From Isoetes taiwanensis (Eukaryota; Streptophyta; Lycopodiopsida; Isoetales; Isoetaceae): a DNA stretch of 64,000 bases. The notes beneath the pieces are model-generated. The model had not been told where the DNA came from, did not search any database, and saw only the letters and a list, made by a program, of their open reading frames with translations. Location of the stretch: positions 936,956 through 1,000,955 of the forward strand of contig JAJEKV010000053.1 in NCBI GenBank assembly GCA_021234155.1, written 5' to 3'. Below, piece after piece: positions 33,389 through 46,019 of the stretch. Numbering within the stretch: position 1 is the stretch's first letter; the number at the start of each line of letters is the position of its first letter. The position numbers and the translations under genes were made by a program.

Positions 33389-35128
33389 ATGAGCAGCGGC
33401 CAGCTCTCAGAAGAAGAGAATGAGGACGAGCCTATGCTTTCCGAGACAGAGGGCAGCAGCGATTACGGTGATCATGAACATGTCCGTCAAATGTTAGCAG
33501 AATTAGAACCCAGAGATAAGCAGCCTGCGTTGGAGTTGGGCGAAAATTCAAGGAATGAAACTAAAAAGAGGGAAACCTGTAGTCATTGTCGTCATAGGAA
33601 TGGCAGGTATGTCCATGTAAATTGTTACTTTGTTTATCTTGCTTCACTCATTTAATGAAGGACGCGATATGCTCTGCCTATTTGTTAATAGGGTTCTGCC
33701 AAAATTTATAAGTGATTTAGCATTATCCTTGCCTTTGCGCAGGAAGTGGAAAGACCACGTTACTTCATCGTCTTGTAGCATATTCATATAGCACAGGAAA
33801 GAGAGCTTATGTTCTGAACTTGATCCTGCGGTCCTATCGTTACCATTTACAGCAAACATTGATATACGTGATACTGTGAACTACAAGAACGTGATGAAAG
33901 AATATCATCTTGGTCCAAATGGCGCCATTCTCACCTCGTTAAATCTTTTGCAACTAAATTTGATGAGGTTTATATCACTTATTTCTTTGTCATTTCTTAT
34001 TGATTTAAAATGTCATATAATGAAGTTGATGATTATAGGTGGTGGGTCTTATTGAAAAACGGGCAAATGAACTCGATTACGTCTTTGTAGATACTCCTGG
34101 ACAGATTGAGATATTTACATGGTCAGCCTCTGGGGCCATTATCACTGAAGCATTTGCATCTACCTTCCCAACAATGGTTACATATGTTGTGGACACTCCA
34201 CGCCTACAAGCCCTGTAACATTCATGAGTAATATGCTGTATGTTTGCAGTATTTTGTACAAAACGAGGTTACCGCTCTTGTTGTCTTTTAATAAAATAGA
34301 CGTGGCACAACATACCACTGCATTAGAGGTATGTGTTCATTCTGTTACTGTTAATTTTGTTCATTTATATTCCACAAGGTTAGGCATTTGAAATTCTTTT
34401 AACCATTCGAAAATTATTTTTATACTCTGGAAGTGTTTAGTGCAAACACAAGATAGAGCCTGTCTTAGACTGCAACAATGTCTGAGGGATTCTGCTTAAT
34501 AAGTAGCTTTTGCATTTGTAATTAACACAATGGAAGAACAGTAAACTTAGTTGCTGTCTGTTCTGGATGTCTCTTATGCTTGTATGCTACTGGTCCTAAA
34601 TGGTAAAGTTTCTATTGCAGTGGATGCAAGACTTTGAGAAGTTTCAGGAAGCTGTGGAATCTGATACTTCATATGCGATCTAGTCTGAGCAGGAGTCTCT
34701 GCCTTGTTTTAGATGAATTTATGGCAACCTCCGTAATGTTGGCGCCTCAGCAGTTACAGGAGCAGGAATGAAGGATTTTTTAATGCCGTGGAGGGCTGTG
34801 CAGATGAGTATATGAAGGAGTATTGGTATGCTTTTCTTTGAAGTTTGAAGTTCTTTTAAATCGTTTTAAACTTTTTTCAGTTGGGAATGATTATCTTTTC
34901 CTGGTCAGGGTTGAACTTGAAAAGAGACGGGCTGAAAAGCTGCGCTTTAGAAGAAGAACTAACAAAGGCAAATCTAGACATGCTTCATAACGATATTGAA
35001 GAATCAAGGGGTGAAAGACTTGTTTTGAGTTCTGCTAATCCAAGAAGGCTTGACAGTGAGCACCTGGAGGAAGAGGAAATGGAGGCAGATTCGATGTAGG
35101 TGAAGAACTGACTGACAGGATACAATGA
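33389..35128 (+). CDS. GPN1: GPN-loop GTPase 1-like (QQT2-type), five exons, frameshifted
   Basis: GPN1 GTPases help assemble RNA polymerase II and carry it into the nucleus; the Arabidopsis homologue QQT2 is needed in embryos. Exons with GT-AG borders are 33389-33606, 33743-33967, 34039-34328, 34621-34825 and 34909-35128, about 386 codons, the usual length. Motifs seen: P-loop GMAGSGKTT split by intron 1 after GMAG; LNLDPA and NIDIRD; the family-defining Gly-Pro-Asn loop ([12 protein letters not shown]); [23 protein letters not shown] for guanine binding; an acidic, Lys/Arg-rich C-terminus. About nine single-base indels break the frame (near 33571, 33821, 33947, 34203, 34676, 34719, 34778, 34945, 35093), most in or beside short homopolymers. 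Splice sites and residues are otherwise conserved, so either the sequence has uncorrected errors or this is a young pseudogene. The start is the first ATG after the telo-box and precedes an acidic N-terminus. Confidence 0.88.
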
Positions 35129-38100
35129 AACAAATATTAACAACAATCATACTACATGCATCCGCTTAAGGCTCGCCTTTAGCATGTATAGATACCCATA
35201 TATGCATGGTCAAATGTAACTTTGTTCCTAAGTGGCACCCATTTTTGGACACACGAGAAGTAATTATAGCTAGGAGCTTTGCACATTATTCACAAACTTG
35301 TATGATGCAGAAGCAAAATGCTAATACTTAATAAGGAAGGAAGAACTTGTAGAAATGTCTGATTGAAAAATATCAATCAAATTTTGTGGAGTCTAAACAG
35401 TTTTGCACAGGTGGGGTAAATCTCTACATTTCCTTTTCAATGGTGTTGTAGATTGTTAGAACAAGAAGATCAACACCTGGTAGGCTCTGCTATTAAGGAC
35501 TTGATGTCTGCACATGCTTCAGGAAGGCAACATAACTATTACGGAGAAAACCTTTAGAGACGATGAGACAGAGACCATGCTACATGGATTCTCGCTCTGT
35601 ATACACAATTAGTTTTTGGTTATGACTACTTGTGCATATATCCTTATACAATTTCTTAGTAGGAGAATGCAATTTATTAGCACATAGACTACTTGTGCAT
35701 ACATCTTTATGGAAAGAATGCAATTTATTAGCAGGTTAATTGAGGTACAAAATTTGCTGAAATTCGAGTCTATCCACATGGCTTGCCATATCATACTTTC
35801 TTGAGGTGTCCATAACAATGAGGTACAAAATTTGCTGAAATTCTATTCTACCCACGTGGCCTGCGATACCATACTTTCTATATCACAAAAAATAATTCGT
35901 CGCGCAAAACATATATTTATACGGCCATATTGCTATGGTTTTAATATGTTTAGAGCATGTATTTAGTTTGACTATGGAGGGCGTATTTCTAGAGCGCGCA
36001 AGTACCGTTAACTTGCTTTATAATATTTGCTTATAACTACAACTATGGTTTCAGAGGTATCTGCTTTGATAGTACATGCATGGTATTTTTCCTTCTACTT
36101 TTACATGCGTGCCTCGAAATGAGCCCATTTTAGGACTCCTAACGACTTCCTGGGCTTGCTAGGGAGTCGAAAGAGCTACCATTGCTTGAGTGCAAATGGG
36201 GATTAGATTGAGGCCTGAGAGGCCGATTCAAACCCCCCCGTGAGCCCCAACCGGATGGACGATGGATGCGGGCCAGATCTTCGTAACTGCATTTGGTTGT
36301 GGATTATCCTTAGCACTAGAGTGGTCGTGATGGACCAAAAATGGTCCATTTGCGTTGTTCACTTTAAAATTCATATAAAATCAATGGTACGAAATCTATT
36401 CAAACTCTTCCTAGAAGTTCATATATGGCAGTCACGGTCCACTAGAAAAATACCTAAAAATATATATACCTCCATTCTTGTAAGTTATGCTCTAGCAAAC
36501 TCGTGGGGTCAAGTACCAAAAGCTTCATTTTACATAAAGTCAAACCTGCCTCGACAAAACAATTTTTTCAAATTTTTTGATTATCATGATATTTTTCTAC
36601 AAAAATATAAGGAAAAGGACAAAAGAACCACATGTCAATCCCAAGTTCCGTGGAAGAAAGATAAGGCCATTCAAACATGACAGGATCAAAACTGTTTTCT
36701 GCCTCCTCAGAACCAATTATGGTTCCCAGAAGGCAGTTGTAGTTTAAATACAACAACTTTTACAAGGAAATACATTTTATGCTAATATTTGATATATAAG
36801 CAATTGACAAGTTTCTTCATCCCATAAAATGTTGGTCGGCCATTGAATTTGGCATTGGACTTTCACTTTTGATTTCAATTTTAGGTAACTTGTAATAATG
36901 ATTAATATTTCCCCATATAGAGCAAAACTTATTCTATGATGTCCTCTAAAAACTTATAGTATGAAAGTTCAAAATGATAATGCAAAAACAAGCTCATTAA
37001 AAACGCAAAAGACATTGTCACAAGAAATCAAGAAAGATTTCTGTACCTGAGCCCATTATTGGTCCATAGGTCCATTTAAAATCAATAACTTATGTTAATT
37101 GATCTGAAGTTGAATTTTGGGATATAAATAGCTTCTGATTTACTTTAGTAATGAAAATATTTGTTGATCATAACCTTGAGATTTGGATTAAACTTTATAA
37201 CATCAAATTCAAATATGTCTTCTATGTTTATTCTAGATTTATGCCTCGAGACGTGATTTTGAAAAAACACATTCTCAAAATGTCCTATGTCATGAAATCA
37301 ATGCAAAAAAATTCAAAGAAAAATATAGAATTTTATGACTATAAAAAGTCAAGTTAGAGTGTATGTGCAGTTCCACTTGCAGACCATTATTGGTCCACAT
37401 GACTAGAAGTTTAAAAATCAATAGAAGCAACATCTTAATCAATTTTGATCTCAACTTTAGAATATAGTTTATGTGTACCGTTCTCTATAGGGTAAAATTA
37501 ATTAGTTAGACGAGCTTGCATAATTTGAGGGCAATGTGTAAGCACAAACAACTGTGAATTTATGGGGTACCTATTCGCCAATTGAATCTACATGGACTCC
37601 CACTCACGCCTAAAGGTAAGAAACCATGGTATCATTATGGGGACAAAATGGATAGAGCTAGTGAGAGATATATGCTCTATACAATTGGTCTAGTTATGGA
37701 CCATAAATGATTTATGCTTAATTATATTATTTGAAAGGAAGGCCCCGATCATGAAAAATATAGTGTACATGAAAGGTCTTAACATTATCCGACTAAAACT
37801 TTAATGCTTTGTAGCAAGAATGGATCGCTTTTATACTAGTAAAAATCAAGATTTTTTGCAAGGGCTAAAGCTGCCACACAAGAGTGACATTATCATTCTT
37901 GAAGAAGGAAATATTTGAGTATGTCAAGGAAAACTTGCCAAGGAAGTTCATCTCCTTCAAGACTTTTATTGTTCTTGAAGAAGGAAATATTTTGACAATG
38001 ACAAGACTTTTATTAAAGGGCATAGGGGGGGACACCGTGATAACAAATGGGTCAACAATGGCATTTCCAAGGAGGGAATTTTTGGAAACATACCTCCAGC

Positions 38101-38852
38101 CTTGGCAAGGTCATAAGAAACAAAGTTATGCAGAGGGATGACATTGAAGAGTTCTGCTACGAGGTTGAGCTCACTGATAGAAAATGGCAGATCAAATGCA
38201 CTCCTGTGCCAGCCTCTTTGATAGTTCTGGATACGCGAAGTCTAACTCCAATGTGGTACAAATCGACACTGTCAAATTTGGTGGAAATTTTAGCCTCCTA
38301 TTACGCCCCCGTAAATAACAATTTCGCCAGAGGGCCTCTTCAAGGTCATTACGCCGCTGCCTCGAGGCCCTACGGGGCGGAATGCCTCCCTTGCCATTGA
38401 TTACGTAGTACTTTATGGGCGTCCAATATACTAGAAAGCTCATGTATGCTTCTTTTTCATGGGTACAGCACTGGAAAACTCACGTATGCTTCTTTTTCAT
38501 GGGTACAGCTTTTCGGTGGGCTTTTTTCGCATAAGTGGTGTCGATTTTGGCATGGGTCGGCAAAGTCGGTGTGTGTTAACAATCACTACGGGCTTTACTA
38601 CAAACAACAGATATTTGGCAAAAACAGATCATGCACGCTCAATAATGAATGACAAAGGATTTATGTATCTTCTCTTAGTTCGTTCTTCTATAGCGGATTT
38701 TGTGTGGAGTGCGGAATTCGTTGAAGAGGACCAGACCGAGATATGGAGAATGCTTTGGATTTGAAGATGCTTTTTCACAAGCTACGCTTGAGATACTACA
38801 TTGAGAACGGACTTTGATAAAATTTTCTACTCTAAAACTACAAGCTACATTG
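35129..38852. other. Intergenic region with small tandem duplications
   Basis: No gene recognised. 35623-35735 holds two near-copies of gactacttgtgcata...gaatgcaatttattagca, and 35740-35880 two near-copies of gaggtacaaaatttgctgaa. Blocks at about 37045-37170 and 37365-37490 both contain cattattggtcca followed by related sequence, an older duplication of roughly 325 bp. A frame at 38047-38400 (117 residues, with QRDDIEEFCYEVELTDRKWQ) is unassigned. 38442-38515 repeats cttctttttcatgggtacagc. Confidence 0.5.
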
Positions 38853-39314
38853 GGACGCCCAGATTTAGAGTCCGGATGTGGTATTTTCTGACTTTTTGGT
38901 GGTATTTCTGGACATCCGTTATCCGCCAGGTGGTATTTCCGGCTTAAAAAAGCGGTATTTCCAACTAAAAAGAGTGGTATTTTCGGCCAAAAAGTGGTAT
39001 TTCTGGCCAAAAACCAAGTGCGAAACTGCACGACAGAGCTGAAATCTTTGGTCGGATTGTTCTTGCAGTTCTATGGGCAGCTGGACCTGCTTCAAAAGTC
39101 CTTCTAATCACTTTGCTTGCCTCTTTAATGTTGGTTTGATAAAAAGAGGAAGTGATTTGAGCTCAAATAGAGCCGGATTGATCCAAATATGCCCCCAAAA
39201 TAGTTGGTTCTGGGCTTGAAATTGCGAAGTGTACAGTGGCTGATAATGGGTGGCCAGAAATACCACAAAAAAAGTCCAAAAATACCACATCCCGGACTCT
39301 AAAAACGGGGATCC
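38853..39314. mobile_element. Non-autonomous Mutator-like element (462 bp)
   Basis: Long terminal inverted repeats of about 75 bp: the left end runs ggacgcccagatttagagtcc, then ggatgtggtattttctgac and ttttggtggtatttctgg, and the right end is its reverse complement with a few changes. Flanks gctacattg (38844-38852) and gctacactg (39315-39323) match at 8 of 9 bases, the 9-bp target duplication typical of Mutator-like elements. The subterminal part repeats gtggtatttctggccaaaa-like units. It has no transposase ORF, so it would depend on a transposase in trans. Confidence 0.75.
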
Positions 39315-39323
39315 GCTACACTG

Positions 39324-42300
39324 GCTTTACAAGGATCCATCAGTAGAAAAGCTCTAATCATCCATTTCAAAAGCTTTAATTATCAATTTCGTTTTTGAAC
39401 ACAAGCTCATTGTCTTTGCAAGTATGGATCGGGTTATCTTTGTATTATTGGCAAAAGCAAGCTCCAATATATTCTGGTTTATTCCTCTGAAGATTAGTGA
39501 TTCACGTGCATGCTGATGCTGCCCTTTGATGTGTTGATTCACGCCCCGTAAAGTATGAGTTAGGTTTGGTGGACTTTCAAAAATCCATTAAAAAGACATG
39601 ATGTTCCAATTTACTGTTGTGCATAGGTAAATGGGCTTTGTGCTCCATCAAAATGAACCAAAATATATTTTACTCAATGCTTATCCACCATTCCAAAGCC
39701 ATCTCATGTTCTGGGGCTTCCTCTATGTTCTGATCTGAATGCCATGACTATATTGTATCAATACAATTTATAGGGCCTGCAGATTTGCAAGGATGGCAAG
39801 TGGATTGCTATCTAGCCCAGGCCTGACTGCCCCATCATTTATGTGGGGGATATATTTCAATTGTATATCAGATCATGTCAATATGCAAATGTTTTTAGCA
39901 GATGATGAACATCCTCTTCAATACAAACCATTCACATGAAAATCATATAATGCTACGCGCTGCCATATCCAGGCCAAAGGCAAGCACCATATTGATGTTT
40001 TTGCGAAGATTGATCTATCCTAGGTAGAAATGCTGCAATTCAGATTGAAACTAGGATATTGATGATTCTAGAAATGAGAAATCAGTAACCCTGGATAGCA
40101 TTGTTCAATTCAATACAAAAGTAGCAAAAGTATATTGTTTTCGATCAATGCAGTTGTTTTTCTGTCTACTTATTGGCGACCCTGTATGTTAATTCTGCAT
40201 ATTGATACTGGTTTTGTTTGCAGCTTGTGCATCCTGCCCACTTGTGCTTCAAATTCCTTGACGACGTGTTGCTATAAGAAGGAGGAATATGTGAAACCTT
40301 GAGCGTAGGTTAGCAATACCAGAAAATGCCACTTTGCCTATGCCATACTTAGAGCCGGCATGGAAGAGTAATGGCACTTGAAGGCAAGTAAAAACTGCAA
40401 ACTGGATATATATTCTGCAAATTATCAAGATTAGATTAGCATGCCATGTCAAATCATGTGTACATAGAAAGAACATATAAAGTATAGCATAGTTGGATTT
40501 TGTTGACAAAGTCTTTTGAAATGTTGGAAGTGTTTTTATTCAGTTGAGGCACCATTGCTCTTTTTCATTGCTCTTCTACTTGTGAGGACTGGACAAGGAG
40601 TATAGGTTACAGTTGTTTTTGCTAAACTCTGACTTGGATGCTGGGGAAAATATATTTCAAGTCTTCTCATGAGTCTCGAACTTTTCCTACCTCTTTCATA
40701 GACCTTCAAGATTGTTCGGACTCTCTCTTTCATTGACCTTCAAGGTCGTTCGAATGAGTCCATTTGCATTGCAAGACCGTACTATTTAGTGTATAACATA
40801 ATCAAAATGCCATGTTAGAATTAACAAAAATAGTGATTGACTCTATTTCTTCAGGGAATTATATAATCTTCTTGGTCAGTGGATGAATATAAATAAAGAA
40901 GAGAAAAATAAAAGCAAGGATCGCATAACGCGAAATGTCGATGTACATTTACAAAGCGCGTATGCATTTTTGCATGGTAATCCACGTATTGTTGAGTGGC
41001 AATTTTGCAAATATCATCCTCTTCAAATATTTATTTCTCGCTTTTTTTTCTTTTTTCCTTGGCGATATACTGGATTTATTTTGAAGCCTATAGTTCTATA
41101 TATTCATTTTGTATGAGTGTTGCTTCGGCTGTGTAACTCCATAGCCACCCCTCATTAATGGTAGCATTCTCACCCACCAGCCTATGGATATATATCCTTC
41201 CATCGGCATGCCTTCATTATTCTATTATTTTTTAAGTGATGAAGTATAAAAGCAATGTAGGACTAGAAGTAATGGAGATAGAGATTGAGCATTGGATTGT
41301 AAGAATGAACCACGGAAGACGTTGAATGGGCAGAGCTGAAACGTAAGAAATCCTTAGAGTGAAATTTTGGATAATAAGAACATGGCGTGTAACGCACATT
41401 TGCTTGGCAAGAATTAATTCCCCCCATGCCTATCTCAGGAAATGATTCCCACAAAATCTGCATCATTAAATGCTTGATAATCAATGCTAGTACATGTCCT
41501 ATAAAAATTGGCCACGTGAATGGCAGATAAGCACGTGCTCTCCTCCCGTTGCCACATAATACTGATTTCCACGAAAAAAAAAAAGGGACCTTTTCTTATT
41601 TGTTGTCCAAATTCCACATGGATTTCCTTAATCCAAGTTATGGTTTATTTGTTTGTTCTGTCCCATGGCCCTTTGTTGGTCTCAGTGGATGTTAAAATAC
41701 TATCCATCTACCTATCTATCTATCTATCTTCTTATGATACATTATTATTATTTCTCATAAAAGTGAGGAAAAAATCCAACAATACCGGAAACATTCATTC
41801 CCCCTTTTTTTTGTTGTTTGCTTTCTCTGTGGTTCTGGCAATGTCTTGCTTTTCGTGTGATGGCAAAATGCCTCTTTTTTTTGCAAAAAACCAGGCCCAA
41901 TGTTCAAGTAAGCAATCTCGAAATGGTTGGGTCTGTATTTAGATTGAGAAGTGCATTTTGGCCATTTGTGGCCTCGGGTATTTTAGCTTGGTATTTGGGT
42001 GATTGCTCCGCAACATGGTTGAAATGTATGCAAGGTGCAACAATCAGTGATATATTTAAGATGTAGCTAATAAGAGTGCTCTTTCAAGCTTCCAAGCTTT
42101 GCATGCATGTCTACATGGACATTGGAGACCAACTTGAATCCTCCCCTATTGCACCTACTTCACAGATTGCCTTTAAGATACTTGAACATGTGGAGTCATG
42201 CCTGCATACTGAAATCGAATAGGACTGTCAGACCATATTTCCACCCGCGGCATTGGCATCAAGGTAATAAACCTAGGAATTCTTTTCCACTTACACAAAA

Positions 42301-42430
42301 AAATAACGTTAGTTTTATTCACTTGTTGATATTATGTGTTCGACATGGACACAAATTGGAATAAAATTGCACATTCCATGACATATTCCAAATCAATGGC
42401 AATAACAGGTTCATTGGAGGAATTTAAGAA
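39324..42430. other. Intergenic region, no recognisable gene
   Basis: AT-rich DNA with short frames only. A tandem near-repeat of accttcaag.ttgttcg.a lies at 40690-40755, and a CTAT microsatellite at about 41701-41735. I see no transposon termini. Confidence 0.5.
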
Positions 42431-45400
42431 TTATAAGATTCGAGCCGCAATGTCTTGGAAAGATTTCACATCGCTCTTCCACAGCCTGGTTTCATGCCAG
42501 AATTAGTTGTATTTGAAGGAAAAAGTTCATGAAAGATACAGCATACCATGCCTCGATTCCAATAGCATTTGCACCTTGCTTATCAGCGATAAGATCATCT
42601 CCAACATGAACAACTTCATTAGGTTGCAGATCAAGTTGATCTAGAAATATTGTTAGGAAATTACAAATTAGCCTATTTGTATTAAAGAACGCTAACAAAT
42701 CTGACTTATTTAGTTCATGCTATCTTATGCACAAATTCGTCAAGTTGAATTATTCACAATTCCAAACCTAAAACCATATGCACATTTTCATGCTGTGTTA
42801 TAACTGGAAGTCAGAAGCAAGATTGAAAAAGAAGGCCCTTCTCAAGGAAGCTGAGAGTAAATAAGGTTGGCAAACATCAAGAAGCATATCAGATAAAAAT
42901 AAACAAAAATCAACAGCAGGTAGATAGGCATACAAATGACAAATGTGCAGGCTGGTAAAAAATAAACAATTTCAACAAAGATGTAAGCTCTGTTTTAATT
43001 GCCAGCAGGGCTTCCACCTGCAGCATGCAAGATTTGGTCTCTAGGATTGTGTATTCTCCCTCAGGACGAGATGCCACAGCTTACAAAATACTCAGGCATA
43101 AGAAAAATGCAATTTATCTCATATATGTAGCACATTGAATAAATGCTCCGTGCAACAGAATCTTGTTTTTTTAATGCCTTTGTATTATGATACGTGGGCT
43201 TGCCCCTACATAATTACAAACTTACTTTTAAATACACCCTGCCAATTTTCAAATTAATTGTAACACTTTTGTAACATCTAAAAAAAGTTCCAATAACTTC
43301 CATAGCCATTACTTACTTAATGCTACCTCAAAAATCTCTCGTGCAGGCTTTTCGTATCCAACCTCAGATGATATTATTACCGCATCAAATCTAGGTGAAA
43401 ACAATCGTAAAGTAATTATCACCATGAAACAAACATAAAATGCAGATCATTTTAAAACCCTATCAAAACAAACAATATGAATTTGCATCAAATGATATAT
43501 TGAATGCCTTGAGTACTCTCTTGTTTGTATAATAATGGCGTCAAAAACATTATAAACGAAGCAGCGCATATCATATGAATTGCCTCTAGAAATAATAAGT
43601 TAATGATAAAAATATTAGCAACTTGAAATTTCATCCCAATAAGTCAAGACTTACAGGCAAAGACATTGAACCAGGTACTTTGGGTAATGCTAGGAAGCAT
43701 CCAATTTTTTATTGTCGACCTTAGGTGTCTAGTTGTTGTCGAGCTTAGATGAGTAAATGCATGCATTTCCTTGCAAGTACAAGCCAGAACAAGAAACAGA
43801 AGAGAGCCAGAACAGGAGAAGATAAAAATAAAGAGCAGAGCGGCCCGGGCATCTTTGACTGCATATCATCCATTAGCTGAGCTTGTGAGGTAAGCCTTCT
43901 TTGTACCTTCTATTTAAACAAGGCACATAAGAAACCTTCATAATTAAAATTGTCTCTCCAACTGAGTCAAATCAAAGATTCCTATCCCATAACTACGCCT
44001 TACTTCTAACAGCTTAGAACTCAGACAGAAAGTTTATGATTTTGAGAGGAGAAAGTGACTCTATTCTTCATGATTACTATCCCACTTACGCATCATCATT
44101 CAACATTAAGTGAACTTACAAATTCTTTATTTGCAATTCTTGTAGAACCCCTCGTAGTCGAGAGTCAAAATTTGAGACAACTGCCACCTTAACTGTCAAA
44201 TCAACAATGGAACTTACTAGTAATGACAAACAGTTCAAAAGAATTATTAAATAGCATAAACCAACATGCCTCCAGCAGTCCGGAGTGCCTTCAAGACATC
44301 TGGCGCACCTTCGGCTATTCTCCATGCATCACCTTTGGCAAAGTGCTGTTCATTATATCATTACTCAACATGGCATTTGGAAAACCATTAAAACTAGACA
44401 AGAAAGCATTTTTGTGACTAACATTTTCAGTGGAAATGTTGCACATATTTAAGCATCAACTTGCTGCTAGTAGAACTAATAAAACATTTAGCAGCATGAG
44501 GAATATGTCAAATAAGCAAGAAAATTGTTTGTCTGCAGCAGCACAGGCCCCACATGCCCCCTTCAGCATATATCTGTGTGTTATGAATATGCCCTATGCA
44601 TGTTACAAAGGGAGCAATACAAAGAATCATAGCTTTTGTTGCTTGAATTAAGGATCAAATCCAAGAATTGGACCAAGGTCTTGCATTAGATATACTTGGT
44701 TGGTTTGTATATAGTTGCACATATAGACATCATTTAACAACAACAGGTGTATACAGCAGAACTGAAATGGTCTATGTTCCCCATAAACTATCCAATCCAG
44801 ATATACACAAAAAAAAACTCCTTGAAGACACAGAGAATGAAATTGCCATGCTAGCAAATTGTTCGTTATCAAAGATCACTCCTTCTCCAACAACAAAGCC
44901 CGTATAGTAAGAAAGCCAACCTAACATTATAGTTGCATTTGTGATGAAAGCATTCAATATTGTGGTCCACATCAGAAAGATGGAGCATTTATTGCATTTA
45001 AATCTGACAATGCAAAAAAAACCATAAACAGGGGTGATTTGGCTTTAGCATGTCGGCCAAATAGAAGGAATGGCTAATAGCATGATGTGAATAGAAGGTT
45101 CCTGTTACCATTCATCCCCCCTGACAAAATAAGATATAGAACACTTCAAGAATTAAAAAACTACCTGGTACAACTCCTCAAAGTAGGCGTTATTATCAAA
45201 ACCAGTTGCCAATGTCACTGCAAACCTCCAAAACGGCCTCCCATCACCCTGAAAAGATTCTTGCTTTCATGTAATTTAATGGACGTCTATAGAACGAAAA
45301 GCATCATACTTGATAAAGTGTGGGACGGTGAAAATTACAAATGCTAGAACATGCAATTGTAATTTTGGGAAATATAGATGTCAATAAGAACAAAACCTTC

Positions 45401-46019
45401 TGAGATATATCATGTATACATTAACCACAGCAAATACATTAACCAAGGCTTAAAACTGGCAGTGCGTAACAAGGGACAGGCTCCCGTTGATGTTTAGGAA
45501 ACAAATTCTTAAAACAATTTTCTATTTCCAAACAGAGAGGAAAACACTACTTTTAAAGCTTTCATGAGCTATAACTTGTAGATATATATTTCACAAAAGT
45601 TAGACTAACCTCGTACCGTAGGCGTTCCGGCCATGGTTCAGCAAAAGCTTTTTTGAACCCTTTTTTTATCTCGTCTGCAGTTCTCTGAAGACCTAGTAGA
45701 CACATAAATCACATGAATCATGACATGAAGATCAAACTGGGCTTGGAATTCTAAGTAATGCTAGCCAAGCTACGATGTGAAATAAAAATAATACGTTTAG
45801 TCGCACAGTAAGAAGTCAGAAACTAGTACCAAAACATAAAGAACTGGAGTCAGAAACTAGTACCAAAACATAAAGAACTGGTATGTGAAAACATACCATA
45901 CTTTTTCCCAATAGAAGCATAAGTCTCAGCCACGGGGCAGGTTGTCTCTAGTAGTGTCCCTCCAATATCTAAAAGAAGACCTCTATAGCACGGGTCTTCA
46001 GCAAGAATGTTATTAGAAC
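42431..46019 (-). CDS. HAD-superfamily hydrolase, HDHD3-like plant family, eight exons
   Basis: Soluble haloacid-dehalogenase-fold hydrolase of unknown substrate, similar to the plant relatives of HDHD3. Exons on the minus strand are 46019(?)-45897, 45692-45610, 45248-45165, 44345-44270, 44191-44120, 43390-43317, 42640-42547 and 42485-42431, ending at TAA (42433-42431). Joined, they keep one frame with no internal stop. Motif I is GLLLDIGGTLLE, so the second Asp of the usual DxDx[TV] is Gly; motif II is VVSNFDSR; motif III Lys is in VGYEKPAREIF; motif IV is HVGDDLIADKQGANAIG. GDGRPFWRF and HFAKGDAW lie in the cap. All introns look GT-AG except that after 44270, which has a GC donor. The N-terminus, possibly a targeting peptide, is unresolved upstream of 46019; an in-frame ATG at 46113 is possible but unconvincing. 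Confidence 0.85.
45815..45881. repeat. Perfect 33/34-bp tandem duplication in an intron of the HAD gene
   Basis: The string starting gtcagaaactagtacc and ending aaagaactgg occurs twice in a row without a mismatch, 15 bp from the donor of the first recognised exon. The identity implies a very recent slip or a duplicated assembly segment. Confidence 0.9.
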
